Positions 17,549-33,187 of a DNA stretch of 64,000 nt are shown piece by piece (positions within the stretch are counted from its first letter, which is position 1; every line of letters starts with the position of its first letter). The stretch spans positions 1,922,001 through 1,986,000 of the forward strand of contig NZ_CP102453.1 of the NCBI RefSeq assembly GCF_024661895.1, in the 5' to 3' direction. This DNA is from Fundicoccus culcitae (GTDB lineage: Bacteria > Bacillota > Bacilli > Lactobacillales > Aerococcaceae). The notes under the pieces are model-generated. The model did not search any database. It saw only the letters and a program-made list of their open reading frames with translations, and had not been told where the DNA came from. Both the position numbers and the translations under genes were made by a program.

Positions 17549-18139
17549 ATGAAGAAACCTATATTATTGTTTAGTAGTTTCTTATTGCTGAGCATGGCAA
17601 CCCCTGTTTTTGCTCAAAATGCCGATAGAATCGCCGAACTGGAAGCACAAATTGCCGAGTTACAAAGTGAACTGGATGAACTTTTAGAAACTAATGGATC
17701 TGAAGAAGCAGAAAGTCAAGAAAAGATTTTAGGAACATTTGAAGATAATGGGATAACGATGGTGTTTAAAGAAGCTTATTTAGTTGACGATGAATACGCA
17801 AATAGTGGTAAATCAATACTGTTTTTTATAGAATTTACAAATGATTCAGGTGAATTGCAAGAACCTTCCAGCGCTATTATCTTTACAATTGATGCAAAAC
17901 AAGAATCGGAGATTCAAGTTTTCGATTTAGAAGTAGCCGCTTTACCCCGCTACGAAGAAGAAACACATAAAAATAGGTACATCGAATTGAAAGATGGCGC
18001 AACGATTGAGATTGAATTTGCCTATGAATTGGAATTAGCCGATGCCCCCATAACGTTACAATACTCTCTCTTTACTGATTCTGAAGGAGAAGAACTATTG
18101 ACGCTTGATCCAAAAGAGCTTAGTAATTTAGGTGAATAA
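17549..18139 (+). CDS. Secreted protein with DUF5067-like domain
   Basis: A 196-residue exported protein of unknown role. The first 22 residues are a signal peptide ending VFA-QN. They are followed by a short coiled-coil segment (residues 25-50, repeating AELEAQIAELQSELDELLE), an acidic linker and a beta-rich domain (about 60-185) with ILFFIEFTNDSGELQEPSS. That last stretch fits the DUF5067/Ig-like fold found in secreted proteins of streptococci and lactobacilli. The ATG at 17549 has AAGGAG seven bases before it; upstream in-frame ATGs are less well placed. There is no sortase motif or lipobox, so it is probably released or loosely held. It stands alone between two terminators. Confidence 0.7.
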   Translation: MKKPILLFSSFLLLSMATPVFAQNADRIAELEAQIAELQSELDELLETNGSEEAESQEKILGTFEDNGITMVFKEAYLVDDEYANSGKSILFFIEFTNDSGELQEPSSAIIFTIDAKQESEIQVFDLEVAALPRYEEETHKNRYIELKDGATIEIEFAYELELADAPITLQYSLFTDSEGEELLTLDPKELSNLGE

Positions 18140-18145
18140 AATATA

Positions 18146-18190
18146 AAGTGGTATACATGCTGTTATGACAGTATGTATACCACTTTTTTT
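18146..18190. terminator. Intrinsic terminator after DUF5067-like gene
   Basis: AAGTGGTATACATGCTGT pairs with ACAGTATGTATACCACTT around a TATG loop, with one mismatch, and is followed by TTTTTTT. It is a strong plus-strand terminator. Confidence 0.95.
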
Positions 18191-18520
18191 ATTTAAGGGA
18201 TTCAAGGGTTAAATCGTTTGATAGCGATAATCAAGACATTCTATCTGCGATTTTTCGGAAGTTTCGGTGGAGAATGCTGAATCGGTGAAACAAAAGTGAG
18301 ACAGACGTTTTGGTGTTGCCAGCGGAAACAAATGAAAAGTCGAGCTAAAAACCCAAGAAAAGTGATTAAATTTGCTTTTCTTAGGGTTAATCTTGAGTGC
18401 TTGCGTGAAAATTGGGAATTCAGGATTCAGCTTAAAAGTTGCCGGCAAAAATCCAAAAAGTTGCCAAAAGTTGCCAAAACGTGGTGACTCTGTATGACTC
18501 TCAGTGACTTTGAAGCCAAA
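18191..18520. other. Non-coding stretch with short tandem motifs
   Basis: I find no credible gene here; open frames of 79 and 63 codons lack ribosome binding sites and recognisable content. Near the end, AAAAGTTGCC occurs three times (about 18433-18475) and is followed by three GACT-containing repeats (18484-18510). The region sits between a plus-strand terminator and the rRNA operon terminator and may be remnant DNA. Confidence 0.5.
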
Positions 18521-18563
18521 TAAAAAAGCATTTATAGAAGTGTGCGAAACCTCTATAAATGCC
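18521..18563 (-). terminator. Terminator of the rRNA-tRNA operon
   Basis: On the minus strand GCATTTATAGA and TCTATAAATGC form an 11-base stem around a 13-base loop, followed by TTTTTTATT. It lies 33 bases after tRNA-Thr and ends the rRNA operon. Confidence 0.93.
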
Positions 18564-18595
18564 TATGTAAAGCCTTTTAGCTTAGTATAAAAAAG

Positions 18596-18668
18596 AGCCA
18601 TTTGCCGGGATCGAACCGGCGACCTCCACCTTACCAAGGTGACGCTCTACCTACTGAGCTAAAACGGC
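18596..18668 (-). tRNA. tRNA-Thr (GGT)
   Basis: A 73-base cloverleaf. The acceptor arm GCCGTTT pairs with AAATGGC, the anticodon loop is TTGGTAA with anticodon GGT (Thr, codons ACC/ACU), and the T arm has GGTTCGATCCC. CCA is not encoded. It is the last RNA gene of the operon. Confidence 0.93.
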
Positions 18669-18688
18669 ATTCCTTGTAAATAAAAAAA

Positions 18689-18761
18689 CTCCGCAAGTAG
18701 GGCTCGAACCTACGACATCATGATTAACAGTCATGCGCTCTGCCAGCTGAGCTATTGCGGA
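18689..18761 (-). tRNA. tRNA-Asn (GTT)
   Basis: A 73-base cloverleaf. The acceptor arm TCCGCAA pairs with TTGCGGA, the anticodon loop is CTGTTAA with anticodon GTT (Asn), and the T arm has GGTTCGAGCCC. CCA is not encoded. It lies between 5S rRNA and tRNA-Thr. Confidence 0.95.
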
Positions 18762-18780
18762 ATAACATATGAAAACACAC

Positions 18781-18899
18781 GGCATGGCAATGACCTACTC
18801 TCACAGGACCAAAGGTCCAACTACCATCGGCGCTAAGAAGCTTAACGGCTGTGTTCGGAATGGGAACAGGTGTGTCCTTCTTGCTACTATCACCACACC
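18781..18899 (-). rRNA. rrf: 5S ribosomal RNA
   Basis: About 119 bases. The ends GGTGTGG and CCATGCC pair as the terminal helix, and the core includes ACACCTGTTCCCATTCCGAA. It follows the 23S gene by 77 bases. The end points are set by the terminal helix. Confidence 0.95.
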
Positions 18900-18976
18900 T
18901 TGTGTGTGTTCTATGTCAATTGAGTCCTTATCAAACTCAAAACTGAATAACACTCACAAATAAACCTTGAATCTCG

Positions 18977-23655
<4,679 letters not shown>

Positions 23656-23842
23656 GTTACTTCATAAGTCATTTGCGACTCATTTAAAATTCTAGCTTTG
23701 TTTATTTTTTAGACAGGTTGGGTTCCTGTATCATCGAAATTTATTCGGTTGTGTTCGTTATTCCTAACGAACCCTCACAATTTTGGTGTTTGTCTTTGTT
23801 CAGTTTTCAATGAGCTTTTGTTGTCTGAGTGACAACTTCTAT
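23656..23842 (-). other. 16S leader region
   Basis: The transcribed leader between the nearest promoter and 16S. It includes the GCTCATTGAAAACTGAA motif (near 23800-23817) that recurs in the 16S-23S spacer. These flank 16S and are likely processing and antitermination signals. There is no coding potential. Confidence 0.65.
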
Positions 23843-23871
23843 ATATTACTACAAACGAGATTCTTTGTCAA
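23843..23871 (-). promoter_or_regulatory. rRNA promoter, proximal
   Basis: TTGACA at 23871-23866 and TAATAT at 23848-23843, with a 17-base spacer, on the minus strand. This is a near-consensus vegetative promoter about 190 bases before 16S. Confidence 0.85.
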
Positions 23872-23934
23872 CAACTTTTTTAAGTTATTTTTCAAATCTT
23901 TTGAATCGTTCGTTTTCCCCGTTCAGGGACTTTT

Positions 23935-23963
23935 ATTATACCAACATTTAAAAGCAAAAGCAA
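23935..23963 (-). promoter_or_regulatory. rRNA promoter, middle
   Basis: TTGCTT at 23963-23958 and TATAAT at 23940-23935, with a 17-base spacer. It has a perfect -10 and a weaker -35. Confidence 0.7.
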
Positions 23964-24019
23964 ATCTTTTTTTCAAATGTTTTATTGGTAATTTGTGCCG
24001 CTAATTAAGCACAAGAAGT

Positions 24020-24049
24020 ATAATACCATCTCAAACAGTCTAAAGTCAA
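24020..24049 (-). promoter_or_regulatory. rRNA promoter, distal
   Basis: TTGACT at 24049-24044 and TATTAT at 24025-24020, with an 18-base spacer. It is the outermost of three tandem minus-strand promoters. The prepilin peptidase gene on the opposite strand starts 78 bases upstream of it. Confidence 0.75.
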
Positions 24050-24126
24050 CCATCAAAATGAATTTTTTTAATAAATAATAATGGAATTTGCTTTTTTCCG
24101 TGTATATATATAGTGGAGGTGTATAA

Positions 24127-24831
24127 ATGTTGTTTTTCTATGTGTTGATCTTTTATTGTGGAGCTTGTTTAGCCTCATTTTTATTGTGGTTAGCAGGTAC
24201 ATGGAACCAAGGTGCCATTCGTTTTAAACAACGTTCGCAGTGTGACAACTGTCAACGTCCTTTGCATTGGTATGAATTGTTTCCTATTTTTTCTAGCCTT
24301 TTTGCACGCTTTCGTTGTGTCTCATGTTCTAAGCCTATCTCGTTTAACTATTTTCTGTCCGAATTTTTCATTGGCTTATTATGGGTTTTCCTCGTCCATC
24401 ATTTAACGTATTCTTTCGATAATACTCTATTGGCGCAAATATTTCTTTTGTTGAGAATTATCCTGCTTATTTTGATGGCTTTCATCGATATTTTAGAGCG
24501 ATGGGTACCCGATGTGTTGCAGCTAGGGATATTTATTTGTTCATTGATTGAATTGAATAGCGTTCATTTTTCATTCGTGCTTATCCTCTTCTTTCTGCTT
24601 TTGCTTATTTTTCTGCTTGGGTCACAATATATAGGTGGAGCTGATCTCAAACTGATTTTTAGCTTAAGTCTAACGATCCCCTTTCATTTGTTCCCACATT
24701 TTCTTTTCATTAGTTCTTTAAGTGGTTTGTTTTTCGTTTTCTTCTATAATAGATTCACAAAAACGAATATGATTGAAATTCCATTTGTGCCCTTCTTGAG
24801 TTTAGCCTATTATTGTTTGCTTTTTTTGTAG
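24127..24831 (+). CDS. Type IV prepilin peptidase (A24, ComC/PilD-like)
   Basis: A 234-residue membrane aspartyl protease that cleaves the leader of prepilins and of competence pseudopilins (ComGC type). The N-terminal domain has two CxxC pairs (Cys39/42 and Cys64/67) that bind zinc. The catalytic aspartates are Asp121 in FIDILERWVPD and Asp173 in GGADLK, matching the D and GxxD motifs. About seven hydrophobic helices follow. The ATG has GTGGAGGTG upstream. It is a lone gene; no pilin or comG operon is in the window, so the partners must lie elsewhere. It is compressed between the rRNA promoters and rpoC. Confidence 0.9.
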   Translation: MLFFYVLIFYCGACLASFLLWLAGTWNQGAIRFKQRSQCDNCQRPLHWYELFPIFSSLFARFRCVSCSKPISFNYFLSEFFIGLLWVFLVHHLTYSFDNTLLAQIFLLLRIILLILMAFIDILERWVPDVLQLGIFICSLIELNSVHFSFVLILFFLLLLIFLLGSQYIGGADLKLIFSLSLTIPFHLFPHFLFISSLSGLFFVFFYNRFTKTNMIEIPFVPFLSLAYYCLLFL

Positions 24832-24835
24832 TAAA

Positions 24836-24866
24836 AAAAAAAGCAGCCAGCTAGGCTGACTGCTTC
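24836..24866 (-). terminator. Terminator of rpoBC operon
   Basis: On the minus strand AAGCAGTCAGC pairs with GCTGGCTGCTT around CTA (one G-U pair), followed by a run of ten T. It lies 14 bases after rpoC. It could also act weakly on the opposite strand. Confidence 0.92.
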
Positions 24867-24879
24867 ATATTCAACTGAA

Positions 24880-27800
24880 CTATTTAAGTTGTTGTTTTTT
24901 ATCTTCTAAGATAACTTCATCTGGATGTGGTGGATTTTCGATATTTGTTTCTATGTCGCGGTAACGTTTCATTCCAGTACCTGCTGGAATTAATTTACCT
25001 ATCGTAACATTTTCTTTTAATCCTAATAACACATCTTTTTTACCGCGAATGGCAGCATCAGTTAATACACGTGTTGTTTCTTGGAAGGATGCAGCTGAAA
25101 TAAATGAGTTTGTTTCTAGAGCTGCTTTGGTAATACCTAACAAGACTGGTCGCGCAGTAGCTGGTGTTTCGCCACCTTTAATGGCTGGTAAATTGGCTTT
25201 CGTAAAGTCGGCCACATCCATTAAAGCACCTGGTAAGATGTCAGTTGAGCCTGGGTCCATGACACGAACTTTTTGTAACATTTGACGGACCATTACTTCA
25301 ATATGTTTATCACCAATTTCTACCCCTTGGCTACGGTAGACAGATTGTACTTCGCGTAATAGGTAATTTTCTACCGTAATCACATCCGTTACTTGTAACA
25401 ATTCTTTAGGGTCAATAGATCCTTCTGTCAAAGCTTGTCCACGGACTACCTCATCCCCAACAACGACTTGTAAGCGTGATTGAATCGGAATATTGTAGGT
25501 ACGTGTGTCCACAGAACCTGAAACAGTAACATCTCTAGAGCGATCAGAGGCTTTTTCTTCAATCGACTCAATTACCCCGGATACTTCTGTGATGGTTGCT
25601 TGACCTTTTGGATGACGTGCTTCAAATATTTCTTGAACACGTGGTAACCCTTGGGTAATATCACTACCACCTGCTACCCCACCTGTATGGAAGGTACGCA
25701 TGGTTAATTGTGTACCAGGCTCACCAATTGATTGAGCTGCAATCGTTCCTACAGCTTCCCCAACTTCTACTTGTGTACCTGTAGCAAGGTTACGGCCATA
25801 ACATTTCTTACATACACCATGATCAGTATCACAGGTAAAGACAGACCGAATCGACACTTCTTTAACACCCGCATTAACAATTTTTGCGGCTAAATCTTCT
25901 GTAACAAAGTCATTAGCTGAAGCGAGTACTTCTCCCGTTTCAGGATGTTTAACCGTTTTTTGAATATAACGGCCTAACAAACGTTCTTCAAGGGATTCAA
26001 TGATGCTGTTGCCGTCTGCTATTTCAGAAACAAAAACCCCTTTATCTGTACCGCAATCATCTTCACGTACAATAACATCTTGAGCCACATCAACTAAACG
26101 ACGTGTTAGGTAACCTGAGTCAGCTGTCTTAAGAGCTGTATCGGTCATCCCTTTACGCGCACCGTGCGTAGAGATAAACATTTCTTGTACATTAAGCCCT
26201 TCACGGAAGTTTGAAGTAATTGTCAATTCGATAATTTTACCATTAGGGGCCGCCATGTTACCACGCATTCCAGCTAATTGAGTAAAGTTAGAGATATTAC
26301 CCCGAGCTCCTGAATCGGACATCATAAAGATTGGGTTTAGACGCGGCAATTTTTTCTGCAGATCATCTTGAATCTTATCTTTCGCTTGATCCCATGTACG
26401 AATAACACTTTCATAACGTTCATCATCAGTAATTAAGCCACGACGATATTGTTTGGTTATATTATCAACACGCGCATGTGCTTCATCGAGAATTCCTTGT
26501 TTTGTATCTAGATTTAATACGTCAGCCACTCCTACTGTAATACCAGCACGCGTTGAGTATTTATAACCTAAATCCTTCATACGGTCTAACATTTTAGATG
26601 TTTCTGTAATATGGAATCGTTTGAAGACTTCAGCGATGATATTTCCTAAGTCTTTTTTCTTAAACGGTTTGACTAATTCCATGTCTGCAATGACTTTTGG
26701 AATGTCAGCCCCTTTATCTAAGAAATATTTATCGGGTGTTTGATTGGTTAAGTTTTCAGTCGATGGCTCATTTAAATAAGGGAACTCAATTGGCATAATT
26801 TCGTTAAATAAAAGTTTACCAATTGTTGTCACCATCATTTTATCTTTTTGCCATTGGGTAAATGGTTTCCCTGGTAAAGCTTTAGCAGGAATTGCTACAC
26901 GGGTATGAAGATGAACATAACCACTTTGATAAGCAATTTCTCCTTCTTCAACACTACTTAAAATCAACCCTTCACCTGTACGACCAGCTTCTTCTAATGT
27001 TAAATAATAGTTACCTAAAACCATATCTTGTGAAGGGGTTACCACTGGTTTCCCATCTTTAGGGTTTAAAATATTTTGTGCGGCTAGCATTAAAATACGT
27101 GCTTCAGCCTGTGCTTCTTCTGATAAAGGCACATGTACAGCCATTTGATCCCCATCAAAGTCGGCATTATAAGCTTCACATACTAATGGGTGAAGACGAA
27201 TCGCACGTCCATCGACTAAGGTTGGTTCAAAAGCTTGAATACCTAGGCGGTGCAAAGTAGGTGCTCGGTTAAGTAGAACGGGATGCTCTTTGATAACATC
27301 TTCAACAACTGGCCAAATCGCATCATCTTGTACTTCAATCATACGTTTAGCATTTTTAATGTTAGTTGCAATCTCACGTTCAACCAACTCTTTCATCACG
27401 AAAGGTTTGAACAACTCTACCGCCATTTCCTTAGGAATACCACATTGATACATTTTCAAGTTAGGACCCACAACGATAACAGAACGACCAGAGTAATCTA
27501 CCCGTTTTCCGAGTAAGTTTTGACGGAAACGACCTTGTTTCCCTTTTAACATATGGGATAATGATTTTAACGGACGGTTACCTGGACCTACAACGGCACG
27601 ACCACGTCGACCATTATCAATTAACGCATCAACCGCTTCCTGTAACATCCGTTTTTCATTTTGAACGATAATGTTTGGTGCACCTAAATCAAGTAGTCGT
27701 TTTAAACGATTATTACGGTTAATGACACGACGATATAAATCATTCAAATCACTAGTCGCAAAACGGCCACCTTCTAATTGTACCATTGGACGTAAATCAG

Positions 27801-28506
27801 GCGGAATGACTGGAAGGGCATCTAAAATCATCCATTCTGGTCGATTGCCGGATTCTAGGAAAGCATCTAGAATATCCAAACGTCGGATAGCGCGGCTACG
27901 TTTTTGGCCTGTCGCTGTTTTTAATGTTTCTTTAAGCTCAGCAACCTCACCTTTTAAATCAACGGCTTGCAATAACTCTTTAATCGCTTCAGCACCCATT
28001 TTAGCATTGAAACGATTACCGTATTCACGTTTTTTCTCACGGTATTCAAATTCAGATAACAATGATTTAGGCTCTAACGGAGTATCACCTGGATCAATTA
28101 CAATATATGAAGCAAAATAAATAACTTCTTCTAAAAGACGTGGACTTAAATCTAAAATTAGACCCATTCTACTTGGAATACCTTTGAAGTACCACACATG
28201 AGTAACTGGAGCAGCTAATTCAATATGCCCCATTCTTTCACGACGCACTTTTGCACGCGTTACTTCAACACCACAGCGATCACAAACACGACCTTTATAA
28301 CGAACGCGTTTTAACTTCCCACAACTACATTCCCAGTCTTTAGTTGGACCAAAAATTCGTTCACAAAAGAGACCATCTTTTTCCGGTTTTAAAGTTCGGT
28401 AGTTAATAGTTTCTGGTTTCTTAACTTCACCATAAGACCAACTACGAATTTTTTCGGGAGACGCAAGTCCGATTTGCATCGTTTCGAATTTATTAACATC
28501 TATCAA
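24880..28506 (-). CDS. rpoC: DNA-directed RNA polymerase subunit beta'
   Basis: A 1208-residue core polymerase subunit, normal length for the group. It has the N-terminal zinc ribbon [20 protein letters not shown] (about residues 60-80), the catalytic magnesium loop [12 protein letters not shown] near residue 450, and the second zinc site with [13 protein letters not shown] in the C-terminal third. It starts at TTG 28506, with AAAGGAGG twelve bases upstream. It follows rpoB by 66 bases, in which a GC-rich hairpin (around 28515-28560, GCGCC...GGCGC) may aid mRNA processing. Nothing odd is seen in the coding sequence. Confidence 0.98.
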   Translation of the reverse strand: MIDVNKFETMQIGLASPEKIRSWSYGEVKKPETINYRTLKPEKDGLFCERIFGPTKDWECSCGKLKRVRYKGRVCDRCGVEVTRAKVRRERMGHIELAAPVTHVWYFKGIPSRMGLILDLSPRLLEEVIYFASYIVIDPGDTPLEPKSLLSEFEYREKKREYGNRFNAKMGAEAIKELLQAVDLKGEVAELKETLKTATGQKRSRAIRRLDILDAFLESGNRPEWMILDALPVIPPDLRPMVQLEGGRFATSDLNDLYRRVINRNNRLKRLLDLGAPNIIVQNEKRMLQEAVDALIDNGRRGRAVVGPGNRPLKSLSHMLKGKQGRFRQNLLGKRVDYSGRSVIVVGPNLKMYQCGIPKEMAVELFKPFVMKELVEREIATNIKNAKRMIEVQDDAIWPVVEDVIKEHPVLLNRAPTLHRLGIQAFEPTLVDGRAIRLHPLVCEAYNADFDGDQMAVHVPLSEEAQAEARILMLAAQNILNPKDGKPVVTPSQDMVLGNYYLTLEEAGRTGEGLILSSVEEGEIAYQSGYVHLHTRVAIPAKALPGKPFTQWQKDKMMVTTIGKLLFNEIMPIEFPYLNEPSTENLTNQTPDKYFLDKGADIPKVIADMELVKPFKKKDLGNIIAEVFKRFHITETSKMLDRMKDLGYKYSTRAGITVGVADVLNLDTKQGILDEAHARVDNITKQYRRGLITDDERYESVIRTWDQAKDKIQDDLQKKLPRLNPIFMMSDSGARGNISNFTQLAGMRGNMAAPNGKIIELTITSNFREGLNVQEMFISTHGARKGMTDTALKTADSGYLTRRLVDVAQDVIVREDDCGTDKGVFVSEIADGNSIIESLEERLLGRYIQKTVKHPETGEVLASANDFVTEDLAAKIVNAGVKEVSIRSVFTCDTDHGVCKKCYGRNLATGTQVEVGEAVGTIAAQSIGEPGTQLTMRTFHTGGVAGGSDITQGLPRVQEIFEARHPKGQATITEVSGVIESIEEKASDRSRDVTVSGSVDTRTYNIPIQSRLQVVVGDEVVRGQALTEGSIDPKELLQVTDVITVENYLLREVQSVYRSQGVEIGDKHIEVMVRQMLQKVRVMDPGSTDILPGALMDVADFTKANLPAIKGGETPATARPVLLGITKAALETNSFISAASFQETTRVLTDAAIRGKKDVLLGLKENVTIGKLIPAGTGMKRYRDIETNIENPPHPDEVILEDKKQQLK

Positions 28507-28572
28507 GGGGTCGACCTCCTTTAAAATTTGCGGAGCGCCATCTCCGCCAGTTCAAGGCGCATAAATATAAGT

Positions 28573-31500
28573 CTAGTCTTCTGATAACTGATTCTCAGTT
28601 TTAGATTCGCCATCTACAACGGTTGCTTCAGTCGTATTTGTAGCTTGACCCTCTGCTTGGGCTGCTTTTTCCGATGATAATTTTTGTTCATCCTTAAATT
28701 TCTGAAGCGCATTGAAGTTGACTACATCATCTTCATCATCATCATCTTGTAGTTCAATTTCTTCATCATTAGCATCCAATACTTTAAGGTCTAGACCTAA
28801 GGCTTGTAACTCTTTCACTAATACGCGGAAAGATTCTGGCACACCTGGTTTTGGAATAGGTTGGCCTTTAACAATTGCTTCATAGGTTTTCACACGACCG
28901 ACAACGTCATCAGATTTATAAGTCAAGATTTCTTGTAAAGTATAGGCAGCACCATAGGCTTCTAATGCCCAAACTTCCATCTCACCAAAACGTTGTCCAC
29001 CAAATTGAGCTTTACCACCTAAAGGTTGTTGCGTCACCAATGAGTATGGTCCTGTAGAACGGGCATGTAATTTATCATCCACCATATGGGCTAGTTTCAG
29101 CATGTACATAACACCGACGGATACTTTACGATCAAAAGGTTCTCCTGTACGTCCATCATATAAAGTTGTTTTCGCATCGGCTTCCATACCAGCTTCACGA
29201 ACAGTCTCCCAAACATCATCTTCATTCGCACCATCAAATACAGGTGTAGCGATATGAATGCCTAATTCACGAGCAGCCATACCTAAATGTAATTCAAATA
29301 CTTGTCCAATATTCATCCGAGAAGGAACACCTAGCGGATTTAACATAATATCAATTGGCGTACCATCAGGCATAAATGGCATATCTTCTTCTGGCATAAT
29401 CAAGGATACAACCCCTTTATTACCATGACGTCCAGCCATTTTATCCCCTTCATTGATTTTACGTTTTTGAACGATGTAAACACGTACTAACTTGTTAACC
29501 CCTGGTGCTAATTCATCACCATCTTCACGTGTAAATATCTTCACATCATGAACAATACCACCACCGCCATGAGGGACACGCAAGGAAGTATCACGAACTT
29601 CACGGGCTTTTTCACCGAATATAGCATGTAATAGTCGTTCTTCAGCAGATAACTCCGTAACGCCTTTAGGTGTTACTTTACCAACTAAAATATCGCCGTC
29701 TTTCACTTCAGAACCAATCAAAATAATTCCTTCATGATCTAAGTATTTCAGCGCGTCTTCCCCAACGTTCGGAATTTCACGGGTTATTTCTTCAGGTCCT
29801 AATTTAGTATCCCGTGATTCAGACTCATATTCTTCAATGTGAATAGACGTATAGACGTCATCTTTCACCAAACGTTCAGACATAATAATCGCATCTTCGT
29901 AGTTATAACCATTCCAAGTCATAAAGGCTACCAATGGGTTTTGACCTAAAGCCATTTCCCCATTTTCCATGGATGGTCCATCGGCTAGAATTTCTTCAGC
30001 ATCTACATAATCACCAACGGTCACAATTGGACGTTGGTTATAACACGTTCCAGAGTTCGAACGAGCAAACTTGGTTAAGCGATACTCATCCGTTGTCCCA
30101 TCTTCTATTTTAACAACAATGCGTTTAGCATCTACATAGACCACTTCACCTGCACGTTTGTTAATTAAAGCAGCCCCTGAGTCATGGGCAGCCTTATATT
30201 CAATACCTGTCCCGATTATTGGTGCTTTAGGGTTCAACAAAGGCACGGCTTGACGTTGCATGTTGGCACCCATCAAAGCCCGGTTTGAGTCATCGTTTTC
30301 CAAGAAAGGAATAGATGCCGTTGCTACAGCTACAACCTGCTTAGGTGAAACGTCCATATAATCAACTTTATCCGTCGTAACCTCGATATTTTCAGACGTA
30401 TAACGCGCCATAACAACATCAGTGGCAAACGTTGAATCATCATTCAAGAGCGAGTTCGCTTGGGCTACAACATAAAAGTCTTCTTCATCTGCTGAAAGAT
30501 ACTCAATAACATCTGTGACTTTATTTGCTTTTTTATCCACTTTTCTAAAAGGTGATTCAATAAATCCATAACGATTAATTTTAGCATAAGTCGATAAGTT
30601 GTTAATCAGACCAATGTTTGGTCCTTCAGGTGTTTCTATCGGACACATACGACCATAGTGCGTATAGTGAACGTCACGAACTTCATAACCCGCACGATCC
30701 CGAGTCAAACCACCAGGCCCTAATGCAGATAAACGACGTTTATGTGATAACTCGCCTAATGGGTTGGTTTGATCCATGAATTGAGATAATTGTGATGAAC
30801 CAAAAAATTCTTTAATGGCTGCCACTACAGGTCGAATATTAATTAATTGTTGCGGAGTGATTGTCGAAACATCCTGCATAGACATACGCTCACGAACCAC
30901 CCGTTCCATACGGCTAAGTCCAATACGGAATTGATTTTGTAATAACTCACCGACTGAACGAACACGACGATTACCTAAATGGTCAATATCGTCTGTCTTA
31001 CCGATACCTTCTTCTAAATTCAAATAGTAATTAATAGAAGCAATGATATCCGCAGGCGTTAAATTTTTAGTTTTTTCAATATGTCCATTACCAATAACAA
31101 CGACAACTCGTTCAGGATCTTTAGGTGAATATACTTTAATTTGTTGTAATTCAATCGGCTCACCTACAACCCCTTCAGGTGAAGGATTTAAGGTAAAATC
31201 ATTTAAATTATTTTCCATATAAGGGCGTAATGTTTCAATCGCTGCAGAGTTCAGTTCAGTTCCTTCAGCTAAAATAACTTCACCTGTTTCAGGATCAGCT
31301 AGGGTTTCAGCTAAGGTTAAACCTTCTATCCGTGAAAGGATATTTAACTTCTTATTCACTTTATAGCGACCAACATTAGCCAAGTCATAACGACGAGGGT
31401 CAAAGAAACGTGACATCAATAAATTACGTGAGCTTTCAGCCGTTTTCGGCTCGCCTGGACGTAAACGTTCATAAACATCTTTTAAAGCTTCTTCCACACG

Positions 31501-32199
31501 AGAATCATTTTGGTTTTTGTGAATATCTTTATCAATCGTCAATTCTAATAAATCGGATTCACCAAAAATATCCAAAATCTCATCATCAGAACCAAAACCT
31601 AGTGCTCTCACTAATACCGTTAGAGGAATTTTCCGTGTACGGTCAATACGTACATAAGCAATCCCTTTAGCATCTGTTTCAAATTCTAACCATGCGCCAC
31701 GGTTAGGAATAACTGTTGAAGTAAAACTATGACGCCCTTTTTTATCTACTTTATCATGGAAATAGACACCTGGTGAACGCACTAATTGAGATACAATTAC
31801 CCGCTCTGCCCCATTAATAACAAAGGTACCCATTTCTGTCATAATTGGAAAATCACCAAAAAAGACTTCTTGTTCTTTCACTTCACCCGTCTCTTTATTG
31901 ATTAAACGCAAGGTAACATAAATCGGCTTAGAATAGTTCGCATCATGACTACGCGCTTCATCTACCGTATACTTAGAATCTCTTAAAACATAATCAACAA
32001 AATGCAGTTCTAAATTTTCCGAATGATCAATGATTGACGAAATATCGTCAAACATTTCCTTTAATCCTTCATCTAAAAACCACTGATAGGAATCTGTTTG
32101 AACTTCAATTAAGTTTGGCAAGTCAAGCACTTCTTTAATTCGTGCATAACTACGTCGTTCTGCCTTCTTACCATATTTAACGGTATGATGTTGACTCAA
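28573..32199 (-). CDS. rpoB: DNA-directed RNA polymerase subunit beta
   Basis: A subunit of about 1208 residues that forms the catalytic core with RpoC and binds rifampicin. The rifampicin region reads [20 protein letters not shown] and then [19 protein letters not shown], the susceptible form. The conserved switch regions [13 protein letters not shown] and [13 protein letters not shown] are present. The C-terminal 60 residues are an acidic, low-complexity tail ([13 protein letters not shown], then a Ser/Glu-rich end), usual in this order. I choose TTG at 32199, because AAGGGGTG sits seven bases before it. The in-frame GTG three codons upstream overlaps that site. It has its own promoter and a leader of about 220 bases. 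Confidence 0.97.
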   Translation of the reverse strand: MSQHHTVKYGKKAERRSYARIKEVLDLPNLIEVQTDSYQWFLDEGLKEMFDDISSIIDHSENLELHFVDYVLRDSKYTVDEARSHDANYSKPIYVTLRLINKETGEVKEQEVFFGDFPIMTEMGTFVINGAERVIVSQLVRSPGVYFHDKVDKKGRHSFTSTVIPNRGAWLEFETDAKGIAYVRIDRTRKIPLTVLVRALGFGSDDEILDIFGESDLLELTIDKDIHKNQNDSRVEEALKDVYERLRPGEPKTAESSRNLLMSRFFDPRRYDLANVGRYKVNKKLNILSRIEGLTLAETLADPETGEVILAEGTELNSAAIETLRPYMENNLNDFTLNPSPEGVVGEPIELQQIKVYSPKDPERVVVVIGNGHIEKTKNLTPADIIASINYYLNLEEGIGKTDDIDHLGNRRVRSVGELLQNQFRIGLSRMERVVRERMSMQDVSTITPQQLINIRPVVAAIKEFFGSSQLSQFMDQTNPLGELSHKRRLSALGPGGLTRDRAGYEVRDVHYTHYGRMCPIETPEGPNIGLINNLSTYAKINRYGFIESPFRKVDKKANKVTDVIEYLSADEEDFYVVAQANSLLNDDSTFATDVVMARYTSENIEVTTDKVDYMDVSPKQVVAVATASIPFLENDDSNRALMGANMQRQAVPLLNPKAPIIGTGIEYKAAHDSGAALINKRAGEVVYVDAKRIVVKIEDGTTDEYRLTKFARSNSGTCYNQRPIVTVGDYVDAEEILADGPSMENGEMALGQNPLVAFMTWNGYNYEDAIIMSERLVKDDVYTSIHIEEYESESRDTKLGPEEITREIPNVGEDALKYLDHEGIILIGSEVKDGDILVGKVTPKGVTELSAEERLLHAIFGEKAREVRDTSLRVPHGGGGIVHDVKIFTREDGDELAPGVNKLVRVYIVQKRKINEGDKMAGRHGNKGVVSLIMPEEDMPFMPDGTPIDIMLNPLGVPSRMNIGQVFELHLGMAARELGIHIATPVFDGANEDDVWETVREAGMEADAKTTLYDGRTGEPFDRKVSVGVMYMLKLAHMVDDKLHARSTGPYSLVTQQPLGGKAQFGGQRFGEMEVWALEAYGAAYTLQEILTYKSDDVVGRVKTYEAIVKGQPIPKPGVPESFRVLVKELQALGLDLKVLDANDEEIELQDDDDEDDVVNFNALQKFKDEQKLSSEKAAQAEGQATNTTEATVVDGESKTENQLSED

Positions 32200-32208
32200 G
32201 TTCTTCAC

Positions 32209-32425
32209 CCCTTCAAATATTTGAGTTTATCGAATAAATATCCCTGCGATCTTAGATTAAAGCTTAAATTTTCGTTAAGATTTCAATAATCATAGGATTT
32301 TAGGCAATAAAAAAGACAAAAGATTGAGACTTCTTGAATGAGTAACTCAACACTTTTGACTATTTAACGGATTGACTTGGACAATATTTCAAGCCAGACC
32401 TATATTCACGACATAACTCTTGTAA
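32209..32425 (-). other. Leader of rpoB mRNA
   Basis: The untranslated region between the promoter and rpoB. It is AT-rich, with no open frame of note and no known riboswitch motif. A TTGAG/CTCAA pairing near 32320-32350 is the only local structure I can make out. Confidence 0.5.
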
Positions 32426-32431
32426 CTAAAT

Positions 32432-32460
32432 ATGTTACTAAATTAAATTGATTTTGTCAA
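32432..32460 (-). promoter_or_regulatory. Promoter of rpoBC
   Basis: TTGACA at 32460-32455 and TAACAT at 32437-32432, with a 17-base spacer. Transcription would begin near 32425, which leaves an untranslated leader of about 220 bases before rpoB. Confidence 0.8.
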
Positions 32461-32473
32461 CCCTTTAGCACGG

Positions 32474-32536
32474 CAAAAAAACGACCCGCTTAAACTATAG
32501 TAGGACCATCCTTTGCACTATCCGTTAAAACGGGCA
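32474..32536 (-). terminator. Terminator of manA-rsmC
   Basis: On the minus strand GCCCGTTTTAA pairs with TTTAAGCGGGT (two G-U pairs and one mismatch) around a loop of about 30 bases, then TTTTTTT. It separates rsmC from rpoB. Confidence 0.8.
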
Positions 32537-32569
32537 TTTTTTTCCGCTTATTAATCTACTGCTAGTCAA

Positions 32570-33187
32570 TCAATCGCTTGTTTTTTGGCTTTTTAGGATC
32601 CAGTAGCCTTTGTCTTGTTTGAGTTTTTCGACGTTGCCGAAAATGGCTTGCATGTGGGATTGCATGGATGGGGCGCCTTGTTTCTTTTGCACGACGACCC
32701 AGAGTTCGCCTTCAAGAACGAGAGCTTTATAGGCTTGATTCACAAAGGCTTGTATCACTGCTTTGCCTGCACGAATAGGAGGGTTAGTTAACACAACATC
32801 GACATCTAAGCCAGCTACTGCATAAGTTGTTGCATCGCCTACTTCAAAATTAACCTCAACTTGGTTTAAAGTCGCATTCTTTTTAGATAACTCAAACGCG
32901 CGTTCATTAACCTCAATCCCCATTACGGAACAATTTGGGTACGCCTTAGCTAAAGTAATCGCAACCGGACCGTAGCCAGCTCCCAACTCCAGTATCTTTT
33001 TATCTTCCTTAATAATATTCTTTTCAATAAAGGTTTCTACTAAAAACTTTGAGCCATAATCCATCCGATTTTTAGAAAAAACACCTTCAGACGTTACAAA
33101 ACGCAAGGGAAACCCAGCCACATCAACCGTAAATTCTCTGTAACGCTCTTCACTGCTTGGCTTGTGAGTAAAATATTGTTCGCTCAT
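32570..33187 (-). CDS. rsmC: RsmC-type 16S rRNA (guanine-N2) methyltransferase
   Basis: A 205-residue class I methyltransferase that uses S-adenosylmethionine. Motif I is ILELGAGYGPVAITLA (residues about 65-80), followed by the acidic VMGIEVNERA. The catalytic motif NPPIRAGK is the one specific to RsmC/RlmG guanine-N2 enzymes. The fold is the single-domain Firmicutes form (YbxB), about half the size of E. coli RsmC, so the RNA target is inferred by homology. Its start overlaps the manA stop by one base (TAATG). The position just upstream of rpoB matches ybxB in Bacillus subtilis. Confidence 0.88.
   Translation of the reverse strand: MSEQYFTHKPSSEERYREFTVDVAGFPLRFVTSEGVFSKNRMDYGSKFLVETFIEKNIIKEDKKILELGAGYGPVAITLAKAYPNCSVMGIEVNERAFELSKKNATLNQVEVNFEVGDATTYAVAGLDVDVVLTNPPIRAGKAVIQAFVNQAYKALVLEGELWVVVQKKQGAPSMQSHMQAIFGNVEKLKQDKGYWILKSQKTSD

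Noticed and set aside
18209-18487. Open frames of 79 (minus) and 63 (plus) codons
   Set aside because: No ribosome binding site, low-complexity content and no recognisable domain; the region looks non-coding.
27671-28120. Open frame of 149 codons opposite rpoC
   Set aside because: It is a shadow of the strongly conserved rpoC frame and lacks a ribosome binding site.
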